Origin: Woeseiaceae bacterium
GTDB lineage: Bacteria > Pseudomonadota > Gammaproteobacteria > Steroidobacterales > Woeseiaceae
Direction: 5' to 3'
DNA: 64,000 bases
Assembly: GCA_028277185.1 (NCBI GenBank)
Contig: JANQGQ010000039.1
Location: forward strand, 62,001-126,000
The stretch's first letter is position 1. Each line of letters begins with the position of its first letter. Under the pieces are notes generated by a model. The model was not told the origin of the DNA, searched no databases, and was given only the letters and a program-made list of their open reading frames with translations. Both the position numbers and the translations under genes were made by a program. Below, piece after piece: positions 33,723-42,451 of this stretch.

Positions 33723-34751
33723 TCACCTCTGGCGCTCAATCGCCGCATTGTCACGGTGGTCATCACGCCAGATTCGCTCCCAGGTCTCCGTCAGAGCCCG
33801 GTCGTCGATGGACACCGGCAGCAGCTCGGCGGGGATCTCTGTCCAGTGTGGATTGCCGCGCGCGGCGACCGCGTGGCTGAAGACGTAGATCGGTTCCTGC
33901 CCCATGCGCAAGTCGCCGACGACCAGCCTGTCATCCACAACGCGGGCTCTGACGAAACCGCGCGCGAACCAGCGCAGGCGTTCCACCGCCCAGATATCGC
34001 GTGACTCCTCGAGCAAGCGCTCACCCAACGGGAAGCTCGTGAAACGCATCGTACCCTCGTCGACCAGCAGCGAATCGAAGCCTTCGAGATAGTTGCCTTC
34101 GGCAACAACGACGGCGCGCCACAGCAGAGTGTTGAACGGCGTCGGCGTCAGGAACACCTGCGCGTCCTGTACCTGCATCGATACCAGCGCTTCCTCGACG
34201 TGTCGCGTGACCATAGTCTGCGCAAGCCACGACCATCCGACGTACAGCGTGCTGACGGCCAGACCAACGTGCAGCGCTATGCCGCCCACCCGGCGCCGAA
34301 AGGCTGCCACGGCCGCTACGACGACGCCCAACAACAACGGCAGCGTATACAGTGGATCGATGATGAATAGCGTTGCCCATGAGATCGGCGGCATATCGAG
34401 TGGCCAGAATAGCTGCGTACCGTACGCCGTGTGCGCGTCGAGTAGCGGGTGCGTGAGAAGCGCAAGGCTCACTGCCGCCAGCCATCGAACCGGTCGGTTG
34501 CGGACCGGCGCCCACCAACGCCGCAGCGCGAGCCAGATTAGTACCGCCAGAGGTGCCAATACCAGGAGGGAATGACTGAAGCCCCGGTGGTAGGTGAAGT
34601 TCTCCACGGCGCCGCCGAAGTCGATGAACACGTCGAGATCGGGCAGCGTACCGAGCGCCGCCCCGAGCAGCATTGCTTTCCCACGATCGTCAGGCGGGGC
34701 GCACACACCGGCAACGGTGGCCCCAAGCACGGCTTGCGACAGGGAATCCAT
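33723..34751 (-). CDS. Inner-membrane metal-dependent hydrolase, YdjM/DUF457-like (PF04307)
   Basis: 342 residues. The N-terminal half is hydrophobic with about five helices and includes the metal ligands of the family: an opening MDSLSQAVLGATVAG, the GTLPDLDVFID segment, the YHRGFSHSLLVL box, and LLTHPLLDAHTAYGTQLFW. After the membrane part comes an approximately 150-residue soluble C-terminal domain (from about 190), ending in Arg-rich residues. The LexA-induced YdjM and Bacillus YfhO-type relatives share the HRG-SHS and HPLLD motifs; the reaction is unknown. Single-gene unit upstream of the ArsR region. Confidence 0.82.
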   Translation of the reverse strand: MDSLSQAVLGATVAGVCAPPDDRGKAMLLGAALGTLPDLDVFIDFGGAVENFTYHRGFSHSLLVLAPLAVLIWLALRRWWAPVRNRPVRWLAAVSLALLTHPLLDAHTAYGTQLFWPLDMPPISWATLFIIDPLYTLPLLLGVVVAAVAAFRRRVGGIALHVGLAVSTLYVGWSWLAQTMVTRHVEEALVSMQVQDAQVFLTPTPFNTLLWRAVVVAEGNYLEGFDSLLVDEGTMRFTSFPLGERLLEESRDIWAVERLRWFARGFVRARVVDDRLVVGDLRMGQEPIYVFSHAVAARGNPHWTEIPAELLPVSIDDRALTETWERIWRDDHRDNAAIERQR

Positions 34752-34786
34752 CCAGGGATTCTATCGTGAGTCGCCCCGGGATTTGT

Positions 34787-35185
34787 TTACTGCCCGGAGT
34801 CCAGTAGTTCCGTGGTGTCAGGATCGCCGAGCATTTCCTCTGGCTCGGCAGCTTCGGGTTCGTCAACTACGTCTTCATCGGCAGCTGTATCGTTCCCCGG
34901 CCCACACTCCCAGCCCCAGCCCTCGAGCTTTGCGACGAACTCCGTCGCCTTGCTCCGGCAGTAGCCCGGATCGCGATCCGCTGACCAAAGCACCTGCTGC
35001 TCGCCGGGCATCTCGGTGTCCTTGAAGTAATGCACGCTGCAAGGCACTTCAACGCCTGGTTCGCTCGATATCTCGACACGGCGCTGCATATCGCCGTATG
35101 AACAAAGGTACTTATCCGTTTCTTGCGCTGCCGCAAAAGACGGCGCCAGCATTGTCGTCAGGACGACAACGGTTCGTAGCTTCAT
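34787..35185 (-). CDS. Small secreted protein of unknown function
   Basis: 132 residues with signal peptide (TVVVLTTMLAPSFAAA) and a mature domain of about 80 residues carrying four Cys (YLCSYGDM, VPCSVHYF, GYCRSKA, WECGPG). These probably form two disulfides. The last 35 residues are acidic and disordered (DEDVVDEPEAAEPEEML). Family not recognised. Located between the membrane hydrolase and the serine hydrolase on the same strand. Confidence 0.62.
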   Translation of the reverse strand: MKLRTVVVLTTMLAPSFAAAQETDKYLCSYGDMQRRVEISSEPGVEVPCSVHYFKDTEMPGEQQVLWSADRDPGYCRSKATEFVAKLEGWGWECGPGNDTAADEDVVDEPEAAEPEEMLGDPDTTELLDSGQ

Positions 35186-35287
35186 GATCGGCTCCCGACT
35201 GTCCGATTGGCCAGCTATGAATTATAGCCACTCCGCCGGGAATCGGCGGCCAGGAGGCGCTGTGCGATCGCCCGGACGCCCGGGCAT

Positions 35288-37327
35288 TCAACTCTGATCC
35301 TCGCTCTGCGCCACAACCGCCCTTCCGATCACGAGATACTCGCGCAACGCGTTGACGAGCAACCAACCGGTATCGGCATTCGTGAACACAGCGAAGCCCA
35401 TCTGGTGGTCCGGGTAGAGTTCGAACTGGCACGTGAAGTTGCCGTTGTTGCCGCCGTGACCGTAGGCGAGGCCGAACGGCGACTTCATCATGTGAAAGCC
35501 CAGACCAAAGCGGCCGAGCCACTGAGGCTCATCGTCCGGCTCGAGCGGCGTCGCGACCTGAGGTTCGAGCATCTTCTCGTAGCCTTCTGCCGATAGCCCC
35601 TCCTGCGCGAGCAATCCCAGCATGAAGTTCGAGAACGTCCGCGCCTCGGTATACATGCTGTGCGCAACGCCGATTTCGTCCGGGAAGTCATGCGGCCCCG
35701 CCATACCGGCCCAGTGACCTCGGGCGGCCTGCCCGGAGACCTCCGGACCCTCTGCGAAAAAGGTATTCTCCTCGAAATCCATGACGGCAAGCGCTTCGCG
35801 GCGCACGACGGTCTCCAGCGGCTCGCCGGCGATGTGCGCCACGACGCGCCCGAGGTACTCGAAGCCTTCCCCGGAGTAGCCGTATTGAATCCCCGGGTAG
35901 AACTTGATGTCGATCTTTCCGTCTGGATTCATCCGGCGCCAGTTTGGGAAGCCCGTCTGGTGCGACAGCACATGCCGGGCCGTGATTTTTTCGTAGCGCC
36001 TGTCGTGGGCGATCTCTTCGAACGGCAGGTAGGTGTGTAACGGCCGGTCCATGTCTATCTCGCCCCGCTCCGCCATGCGATTCACGACGAAGGCGAACAC
36101 CGCCTTGGTGATCGATGCCGCCTCGAACAGCGTATCGTCATCGACGGGTTCGCCGTTGCCCGCGTTCCGGGTGCCGTAGGTGTTGTGATGCACGAGCGCA
36201 CCATCGCTGACCAAAGCAATCGAAGCGCCGGGTACCTGGAAATGCTCCATCAGCGTCACGACGACCTCGTCGAAGGCCTCCTGATCGTCGGGTTCGAACC
36301 CGAACAGCGCACCGCGTACCGGCAGATCGATCGGCATCGGTACTGGCTCCAGCCGCAGAGTCGGAGCAACCGTTGAGGCGCCCTGCCCGACCACCACCGA
36401 TACAGGCGTCGCGGGCGCCAGAATCTGGGTCACTTCCTCCACCCGCGTCACGCGATCCACGCTGGTCAGCTCGTAGCGACCTGGCGGCAGATCGATCGCA
36501 AAGGCACCCGCCCGGTCGGCCAACGCCTGCACCCACAGGGCCGGGTTTTCCGTCGATCTTGCGCGAACCCGCAGCCGGCTCGCTTCGGTCCCGGCGCCTG
36601 CCAGCTCGATTCGGCCGGTGAGACGTCCCGGCAAAGACCCGGCGTCGACGAGTAGCAGATCACCCGTGCGGCCGCCGGCCTGACTCTTGCCGAAACCCGG
36701 CCCCCACGATAACAAGGTCGCAGGACTGTCCTCGCCGGGCGCATCCTGATCCGCAACGAGGAAATCGATTCCCAATACCGAATTCGGCCGGATCGGCTTC
36801 GGGCTCGTAAAGCGCCACTCGTAAACGGTTGTAGTGCCCCGTCTCGCGACGGCCGCTTCCGCGGTTTCCCAGCTTGCTGCCGCTACATCGGCGTCCCAGC
36901 TCGATTCATCGCTAAGCATGAATCGGTGATCTCCCATCACGAGGTACAGTGCGGATCCGGACCCCGTAACGGTGTGCTTGAAATCGACATAGGCGATCAC
37001 GCTGTCAAAACGCTGCCAATCGTCGGGCCCGGCTTCGTCCGGGACGACGTGCACGTCATCGACCACCTCGAGCGCGATGTACACGGCGTTCTCATCCGTG
37101 TCGTAGCCGGCGCGGAAGCTGGCGGCGAAACTGTCGCTCCGTTCGACAACCTCGCTCTCCCCGTTCATCCTAACGGCGTGGCGACGCAGATCGGCCGGCC
37201 AATCGGTCAGGTCACCGTCAATGACTATCTCGTCCAATGGCGCAGCACGCGCGATTTCGCCGTTGTCGGCCTGGCTATCGATGACCCATAGCAAGGCTAT
37301 AACCAGACAAAGGCACCGTCGGAACAT
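35288..37327 (-). CDS. Secreted CBM9-like plus beta-lactamase-family serine hydrolase
   Basis: 679 residues with a signal peptide (CLVIALLWVIDSQA). Residues about 30-230 resemble the CBM9-type carbohydrate-binding sandwich (IVIDGDLTDWP, VYIALEVVDDVHV, YEWRFTSPKPI). About 235-310 form a small carboxypeptidase-regulatory-like domain (GAFAIDLPPGRYELT). From about 340 on comes a serine beta-lactamase/esterase fold: SxxK box EAASITKAV with Ser near 405, GYSGEGFEYLGRVV in place of the YxN motif near 482, and YGHGGNNGNF near 624. It should be an exported esterase, peptidase or transpeptidase-like enzyme, probably tethered to a glycan. The combination with a sugar-binding domain is unusual. Confidence 0.85.
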   Translation of the reverse strand: MFRRCLCLVIALLWVIDSQADNGEIARAAPLDEIVIDGDLTDWPADLRRHAVRMNGESEVVERSDSFAASFRAGYDTDENAVYIALEVVDDVHVVPDEAGPDDWQRFDSVIAYVDFKHTVTGSGSALYLVMGDHRFMLSDESSWDADVAAASWETAEAAVARRGTTTVYEWRFTSPKPIRPNSVLGIDFLVADQDAPGEDSPATLLSWGPGFGKSQAGGRTGDLLLVDAGSLPGRLTGRIELAGAGTEASRLRVRARSTENPALWVQALADRAGAFAIDLPPGRYELTSVDRVTRVEEVTQILAPATPVSVVVGQGASTVAPTLRLEPVPMPIDLPVRGALFGFEPDDQEAFDEVVVTLMEHFQVPGASIALVSDGALVHHNTYGTRNAGNGEPVDDDTLFEAASITKAVFAFVVNRMAERGEIDMDRPLHTYLPFEEIAHDRRYEKITARHVLSHQTGFPNWRRMNPDGKIDIKFYPGIQYGYSGEGFEYLGRVVAHIAGEPLETVVRREALAVMDFEENTFFAEGPEVSGQAARGHWAGMAGPHDFPDEIGVAHSMYTEARTFSNFMLGLLAQEGLSAEGYEKMLEPQVATPLEPDDEPQWLGRFGLGFHMMKSPFGLAYGHGGNNGNFTCQFELYPDHQMGFAVFTNADTGWLLVNALREYLVIGRAVVAQSEDQS

Positions 37328-37688
37328 GTAAATCTCCCCGTATCGTGGATGGCATCATCCACGCTTGGATGCCGTGCGGCCGCCGGAGGTTTAGGCGGCA
37401 CGAAGTGCACTCCCGGCATACCCGCTGCCGGAAGTATGTGCTCGATGAGCGTATCGATGCCGTCAAAGGCGATCCAACTGCTGAGCTCACCTCCCGCGTT
37501 CCGTCCCGAGACTGATGCTGGCAGCCATTCCGACCCGGCAAGAGGGTAGACTTGCCAGCAGACGAAACGTTCGAGCTCTGCCTCGAACGTACCGTTGCAG
37601 AAACACGGTGGTGAGCGGAAGGCTATCGTCACACAACAGTCGGGACGCTCGATGCATTGCAGATTCCGAATCAGAAGGAGAACACGAA
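37328..37688. other. Intergenic region with possible short minus-strand ORF
   Basis: A GTG-started minus-strand frame (37632 down to 37297, 111 codons) covers most of this region. Its third-position G+C looks coding-like, but it has no recognised domain and no clear ribosome binding site. It would also run 31 bases into the start of the serine hydrolase gene. I leave it unassigned. Otherwise the region holds the promoter areas of the two divergent genes. Confidence 0.3.
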
Positions 37689-38054
37689 ATGAGTTACATA
37701 GACGGTTTCGTCATGGCGGTCCCAACCGCGAACAAGCAGAAGTTCATCGACCATGCCGAACGGTGTGACAGTGTATTCATCGAATTCGGTGCGACGAGAG
37801 TCATCGAATGTTGGGGCGACGACGTACCGAACGGGCAGCAGACCGATTTCCGCAAGGCCGTCGGCGCGACGGACGACGAAACGGTCGTCTTTTCCTGGAT
37901 CGAATGGCCGGACAAAGCCACTCGCGATGCCGGCATGAGCAAAATGATGTCAGAAGACTTCAATGACGAGCGCATCGACCCGAAGAAGAATCCCATGCCG
38001 TTCGACGCGAAACGACTCATCTACGGCGGCTTTGCGCCCATCGTCGAGTTTTGA
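37689..38054 (+). CDS. DUF1428 family protein (YbaA-like)
   Basis: 121 residues from the ATG at 37689, preceded by AAGGAG. The family pattern is complete: MSYIDGFVMAVPTANKQKFI, VIECWGDDVPNGQQTDF, FSWIEWPDKATRDAGMSKMM, and MPFDAKRLIYGGFAPIVEF. DUF1428 proteins have a dimeric ferredoxin-like (dabb/ABM) fold and no assigned reaction. A single-gene unit; 289 bases separate it from the bactofilin gene and carry nothing recognisable. Confidence 0.9.
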   Translation: MSYIDGFVMAVPTANKQKFIDHAERCDSVFIEFGATRVIECWGDDVPNGQQTDFRKAVGATDDETVVFSWIEWPDKATRDAGMSKMMSEDFNDERIDPKKNPMPFDAKRLIYGGFAPIVEF

Positions 38055-38343
38055 CACCGCTTGCAGCGACGGGGCCAGTGCGTGGATCGTTCCGATCGAT
38101 TCCTTATCGGCCGGGAACTCCTTCCGAACGTTGAAGCCCTGCTTCACCTCAGCCCGGGTCGCAAGGCGGAACACCCGATCCGCCTGCCGCCAGCGCCGTG
38201 CCGATCGTGGCGTACGTCGAGCGCGGCGCGACCCGACGGACAACGGCGTGGCCTCGAGACCCCGGGCGTCGCAATTCGGCGACACTTGTCCGCATTATGA
38301 CAGCGTGTTAACAAATCCCTCCAAACCATTGATGGAGAGCGAT

Positions 38344-38928
38344 ATGTTTGATCGTGGCAGGAAAGACGACGACACCATCGAAGCGCGGGAAGCAAACCGC
38401 GCCAGTTCCGGCACAAACTACGAATCCGCGAGACCCAAAGCCGCAAGCCGCGGCGGCGACGCCGCGGTCATCGGCCGCTCCATCCAGATCAACGGCGACC
38501 TGCGCGGAGACGAGGATCTGCGTATCGAGGGCGACGTCAGCGGTACCGTCGAACTGCGGAACAGCGCGCTGACGATCGGCAAGGAAGGCAAGGTCAAGGC
38601 CGGGGTGTACGCGAAGTCGATTGCGGTGGACGGCGAGACTAAAGGCGATCTGTACGCGACCGAGCGGGTCGCCATACACGTCAACGCCCGTGTTCAGGGC
38701 AACATCACCGCACCCCGGGTTAGCATCGAGGAAGGCGCGCATTTCAAAGGCTCGATCGAGATGGACTCGGCCGCCATAGAGAAGGCGCTGGGCAAGGCGA
38801 CGGGCGCCGGCTCCGCCAAGCCGCCCGCCCCGAGCAAATCCCGCAACACCGCGAACGCCAAGGCCGTGACCAAAGACGCTGCGACGGACACGGGTTCGAA
38901 TGTGAGCGCGTCGGCCAAGACCGCGTAA
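38344..38928 (+). CDS. Bactofilin (polymer-forming cytoskeletal protein)
   Basis: 194 residues from the ATG at 38344 (GGAG eight bases before; another in-frame ATG lies at 38332). The bactofilin beta-helix spans about residues 40-140: VIGRSIQINGDLRGDEDLRI, EGDVSGTVEL, VKAGVYAKSIAVDGETKGDL and NARVQGNITAPRVSIEEGAH. It is flanked by disordered ends, the C-terminus rich in Ala, Ser, Lys and Thr. Bactofilins self-assemble into filaments at the membrane and recruit cell-wall or polysaccharide enzymes. The next gene starts six bases after the stop, so a three-gene operon (38344-41374) is likely. Confidence 0.9.
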   Translation: MFDRGRKDDDTIEAREANRASSGTNYESARPKAASRGGDAAVIGRSIQINGDLRGDEDLRIEGDVSGTVELRNSALTIGKEGKVKAGVYAKSIAVDGETKGDLYATERVAIHVNARVQGNITAPRVSIEEGAHFKGSIEMDSAAIEKALGKATGAGSAKPPAPSKSRNTANAKAVTKDAATDTGSNVSASAKTA

Positions 38929-38933
38929 GGAAC

Positions 38934-39563
38934 GTGACGGCCTCACTGCGCCGGACGCGCCCGCGGAAGCAGCCGGGCGCGCCGGCGGTGCTTCACGCGC
39001 CTCTGTTTCGCGAGCTCGTCGCCAGGCTGGATGAGACAGAACGGCATATCGTTCTGGATCTCGGTGCCGCCTCGACGCCAATGCTGGCTCTGCTGAGCCG
39101 CGCTCGCAGCCGCGTGGAAGTCACGGACTTCGTGCATTTCGGGGGCATTGACCGCCTGAACACGACAGAGCCAGGTCCGGAGCTCGTCAAGGCAGCGGAA
39201 TCTCTGCTACCTGGCCGTCTGCCGGAGGAAGACGTCGATCTCATACTGTGCTGGGATCTGCCCAACTATCTGACGCTCGACGCCCTGTCGGCACTGATGA
39301 ATGCGATCGGCCATCGCGCCCGCCCAGGCGCCCTCGCCCATGCCCTCATCTTCTATGCCGAGCCCGATATGCAGGAGAGCCCCGGCCGCTTCATTCCGAC
39401 TGCGGACGGCGAGCTGATGGACTGCAGCCCGGAGAGCAAAATGATCGCGGCGCCGCGCTATTCGCCCGAAGCCCTGAGCAAGAACTCAGGACGATTTGTG
39501 ATCGACCGGGCACGGCTACTGAGCAACGGCATGCAGGAATTCCTGTTTCGGTTGGATTCGTGA
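38934..39563 (+). CDS. Methyltransferase-like protein in the bactofilin operon
   Basis: 209 residues from a GTG at 38934. HIVLDLGAASTPMLALLSRA corresponds to the SAM-binding motif I region of class I methyltransferases, and VDLILCWDLPNYLTLDALSA to motif IV. The glycine-rich loop is weakened (LDLGAAS), so SAM binding is only probable. No membrane segment. It follows the bactofilin gene by five bases and overlaps the beta-propeller gene by four bases (GTGA), implying tight co-expression. Confidence 0.6.
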   Translation: MTASLRRTRPRKQPGAPAVLHAPLFRELVARLDETERHIVLDLGAASTPMLALLSRARSRVEVTDFVHFGGIDRLNTTEPGPELVKAAESLLPGRLPEEDVDLILCWDLPNYLTLDALSALMNAIGHRARPGALAHALIFYAEPDMQESPGRFIPTADGELMDCSPESKMIAAPRYSPEALSKNSGRFVIDRARLLSNGMQEFLFRLDS

Positions 39564-41374
39564 GAGCGGGACTCCTGAGAGTATCGCTTCCCATAGCTGC
39601 GCTGACGGCTTTGACGCCGTACGCCATTCTGCGTGCTGCCGAGGCGGAACTCGCTGACAGACTGAACTCGGCAATCGTCGAGTACGGCGGTATCGAAACC
39701 GAGGTTGGGACGTTCGTCACACGGTCGGACGCTGCGTGGGGAGAAGCCGGCGCCTCGCGCATCGTCCGGCTCGACCCTGACTCCGGCGAAGAGCATACCC
39801 CCAGCTTTGCCGCGCCGGAGTTCAGCGATTCGGACCCGTTCTACGACGGCGTACGGCGCCGACTCTGTTTTGTGTCGACCCGGCCGGTAAACGACCGCAA
39901 CGAGGAAAACGAGCCCGGCGATATCTGGTGTAGCGAACGGTCGGAGGGCGAATGGGCGACGCCCCAACGCCTGCCTTTCCCGGTCAACTCACCGGCGAGA
40001 GAATACAGCCCTGTTTTCGATCTTTCCGGGACGCTGTATTTCGCATCCGACCGCGAGGGTGGTCTCGGTCAGGGCGACATCTACGTATCCAGGCAGTCAG
40101 CCAGCGGGGATTGGCGCACAGAGAACATGGGGCCGGCGATCAACACGGCTCACGGCGAATGGAATGTCGGCGTGAATCCGGCCGGGACGACAATGGTCGT
40201 CGAGGCATCCTCCCGTCCCGAAAACCGGACGATCCCCGGGGACCTCTACTTCAGCGAGCTCGTTGACGGCCGCTGGACTGATGTCGTCCCGCTGTCTGCC
40301 CTGAACAGCGACTACAGCGACCTGATGACCCGCTGGATCGACGACGAACACATCGTGTTTGCAAGCGCACGCGCAGGAAGGGGCGATGTCGATCACTTCG
40401 TGTCGCACGAAAGCGAGTGGCGGCCTGTCGCTCCCACGCTGAGCATCGTCTCCCGCTCCCGCGGCGAAGTCGTTCTTCTGGACCCGGACACTCTGACAGA
40501 GCGCCGGCGAATAGCGCTTGGCGCCGGTCCGCACGAACTCGCGGTTTCACTGGATGGACGCGTCGCAGTCGCACCGCTTCTTGGGATCTTTCCCGAGCCC
40601 CACGAGGAACCGGCATCCGCACGTCCGCCCTTCATCGAGCAGCCCAGCGACGGGATTACCGTGGTCGATCTCGCAAGCGGCGCCGCGAAAACGGCGCCGC
40701 TGCACGATTGTCTCCGGCCGCACGGGGCCGCGACCGACGCTCAGGGCACGCGCTTTTGGGTGACCTGTGAATCGGAAGGCGCCATCGTCGAGCTCGACTC
40801 CGCCGCCTGGCGCGAAACGAGACGTTTTCCGGTATCGATCGGCGTTCATAAAGTGCACTTCGATCAGGCCCGAAAAGCACTGTTCGCCTCAAACCCGGAG
40901 ACCGGCACCTTCCACAAGATCGATCTCGATGCCGGAGAGCTGAGCACCGTGCATACGGGGCCGGGTGCCGAAGGCTTCGTTGTGAGCGACGACGGACAAA
41001 CCGCATGGGTGGGCAACAGTCAGGCGCCATCCGTCTGCAAGATCGATACAGGCCGAATGGAGACGCTCTGGTGCACAGACACCGGCGGCAGCTTCCCGAT
41101 CGCCGTCGCGCTCGCGGCCGGACAAGAGGAGTTGTGGGTATCACGCCTGTTCAGTTCGGACATCGCCGTATTGTCGGCCGACTCCGGCAGGCATATCGGC
41201 GACATCAGTCTGCCAACCGGCGCTCTCGACCTCGAGCCCGATGCCCACGGGAAGCTGATGTACGCTGCCCTTCCTCGCCACAATGCCGTTGTCGCCATTG
41301 ATGTCGACACGCGATCTGTCGTCGCTACCTTCGAAGACGCAATGGAAGGCGATGACCTCGACTTGATCCGATAA
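39560..41374 (+). CDS. Secreted beta-propeller protein (PD40 and YVTN-type repeats)
   Basis: 604 residues from the GTG at 39560. An N-terminal hydrophobic segment (VSLPIAALTALTPYAILRAA) suggests export. Residues about 40-295 contain WD40-like PD40 repeats of the TolB type: PFYDGVRRRLCFVST, YSPVFDLSGTLYFASDREGG and GEWNVGVNPAGTTMVVEASS. Residues about 300-600 have YVTN-type repeats: RGEVVLLDPDTLTERRRIAL, VAIDVDTRSVVATFEDA and others. Two propellers in one chain suggest a scaffold for protein-protein contacts in the envelope. The bactofilin/methyltransferase context hints at morphogenesis, which I infer only from the operon. Confidence 0.72.
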   Translation: MRAGLLRVSLPIAALTALTPYAILRAAEAELADRLNSAIVEYGGIETEVGTFVTRSDAAWGEAGASRIVRLDPDSGEEHTPSFAAPEFSDSDPFYDGVRRRLCFVSTRPVNDRNEENEPGDIWCSERSEGEWATPQRLPFPVNSPAREYSPVFDLSGTLYFASDREGGLGQGDIYVSRQSASGDWRTENMGPAINTAHGEWNVGVNPAGTTMVVEASSRPENRTIPGDLYFSELVDGRWTDVVPLSALNSDYSDLMTRWIDDEHIVFASARAGRGDVDHFVSHESEWRPVAPTLSIVSRSRGEVVLLDPDTLTERRRIALGAGPHELAVSLDGRVAVAPLLGIFPEPHEEPASARPPFIEQPSDGITVVDLASGAAKTAPLHDCLRPHGAATDAQGTRFWVTCESEGAIVELDSAAWRETRRFPVSIGVHKVHFDQARKALFASNPETGTFHKIDLDAGELSTVHTGPGAEGFVVSDDGQTAWVGNSQAPSVCKIDTGRMETLWCTDTGGSFPIAVALAAGQEELWVSRLFSSDIAVLSADSGRHIGDISLPTGALDLEPDAHGKLMYAALPRHNAVVAIDVDTRSVVATFEDAMEGDDLDLIR

Positions 41375-41558
41375 TGCCCGCTCACGGTCAGCGGCCTTCG
41401 CGCCGCGACTTCTGCCATGCAGAAAAACCCGGTCTGCTCTGACCGCCGGCAGTCGTCATGCCAGGCCGACCAACGACGCGCGAAGCGCCGCCGACCGTAG
41501 CATCGATATCAAGAAAGCATTAGGCTCCGGAAACCGGTCGTTGCGGTAGACCGTTTGC

Positions 41559-41897
41559 GTGAGGATCTCCCGTGTGAGCAGTCGAGTGTGCGTGGTGTTG
41601 ACGACAGTCGCCAACGACGATGACGCGCGGGCCATGGCGGAGACCTTACTCGAGCGCCGCCTCGCGGCGTGCACGCAACACCTGTCGATAGCCAGTCGCT
41701 TTCGCTGGGACGGTGCGGTCCAAACCGAGAACGAGGTCCTCATGCTCATCAAGACCGCATCGGACCGAGTCGGTGAAACCGTCGCTGCCATTCGCGAGAA
41801 CCACAAGTACGATGTGCCCGAGATCGTCTCAATGCCCGTCGACAGCGGTTTACCCGCGTACCTCGACTGGGTCGTCGCTGAAACACGGCCCGAATAA
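41559..41897 (+). CDS. cutA: CutA divalent-cation tolerance protein
   Basis: 112 residues from GTG 41559; a second in-frame GTG at 41574 with GAGG before it fits the family length equally well. CutA signatures: VVLTTVANDDDARAMAETLL, ERRLAACTQHLSIASRFRWD, VLMLIKTASDRVGETVAAIR and YDVPEIVSMPVDSGLPAYLDW. It forms PII-like trimers; linked to copper tolerance in E. coli, though its molecular role remains unclear. Convergent with the acetyltransferase gene (26-base gap). Confidence 0.92.
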   Translation: MRISRVSSRVCVVLTTVANDDDARAMAETLLERRLAACTQHLSIASRFRWDGAVQTENEVLMLIKTASDRVGETVAAIRENHKYDVPEIVSMPVDSGLPAYLDWVVAETRPE

Positions 41898-41923
41898 CGC
41901 CGGGTGGCCACGGCCGACACCGG

Positions 41924-42451
41924 TCAGAGATCCAGAGTCATGTGGTAGCTGACGAGTTCGAGCCCGTCATCGAATCGCAGGCGGACGGCTCGCGACCGCG
42001 CGAACCCGAAGCGCCGACACGGCCCTTTCGCGGCTGCTGATGCCAACGCCTCCATTCGGCGAAAACCGGCTTTCGCGGCGTCGCTCTTGCAGCGCCGGAA
42101 CAACGATCTCGCAACGCCTCGTCCGGCGTGAGCGGGTTCGACGAACAGCGATCGCAACACCGCCGAGCCCGGCTCCGCGGTCAGATCTTCCTCGACGAGG
42201 CCAGCTCGGGCGGGCAACAAGCTGCCGCCCGGGGTCCAGCCGATACATCCGACGATCGTATCGCCCAGCTCCGCGACATAGAGACTACCGTCCGCAATCA
42301 AGCGCGAGTCAACGCTGGCCATCCGATTCACCGCTCTGACGATTTGCCGCCTGGAATAGAAAGCTCTGCCGATCTCCGCGACCGCCCTCTGCGCCAACGC
42401 ATCGAGCGTCGCAATGTCCGACGCACGTGCCCTGCGGATCCCGACCCTCAT
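41924..42451 (-). CDS. GNAT family N-acetyltransferase
   Basis: 175 residues from the ATG at 42451. IRRARASDIATLDALAQRA opens the GNAT fold, YVAELGDTIVGCIGW is the central strand, and LRSLFVEPAHAGRGVARSLF holds the acetyl-CoA loop (AGRGVA). Near the C-terminus ALASAAAKGPCRRFGFARSR is the usual late helix and strand. Its start overlaps the stop of the upstream NSS symporter by four bases (ATGA), so both proteins should act on related substrates, for example an imported amine or amino acid. Acceptor unknown. Confidence 0.85.
   Translation of the reverse strand: MRVGIRRARASDIATLDALAQRAVAEIGRAFYSRRQIVRAVNRMASVDSRLIADGSLYVAELGDTIVGCIGWTPGGSLLPARAGLVEEDLTAEPGSAVLRSLFVEPAHAGRGVARSLFRRCKSDAAKAGFRRMEALASAAAKGPCRRFGFARSRAVRLRFDDGLELVSYHMTLDL

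Noticed and set aside
37297..37632. A 111-codon minus-strand frame before the serine hydrolase gene
   Set aside because: Codon use looks plausible, but there is no domain, no clear ribosome binding site, and it would overlap the start of the next gene.
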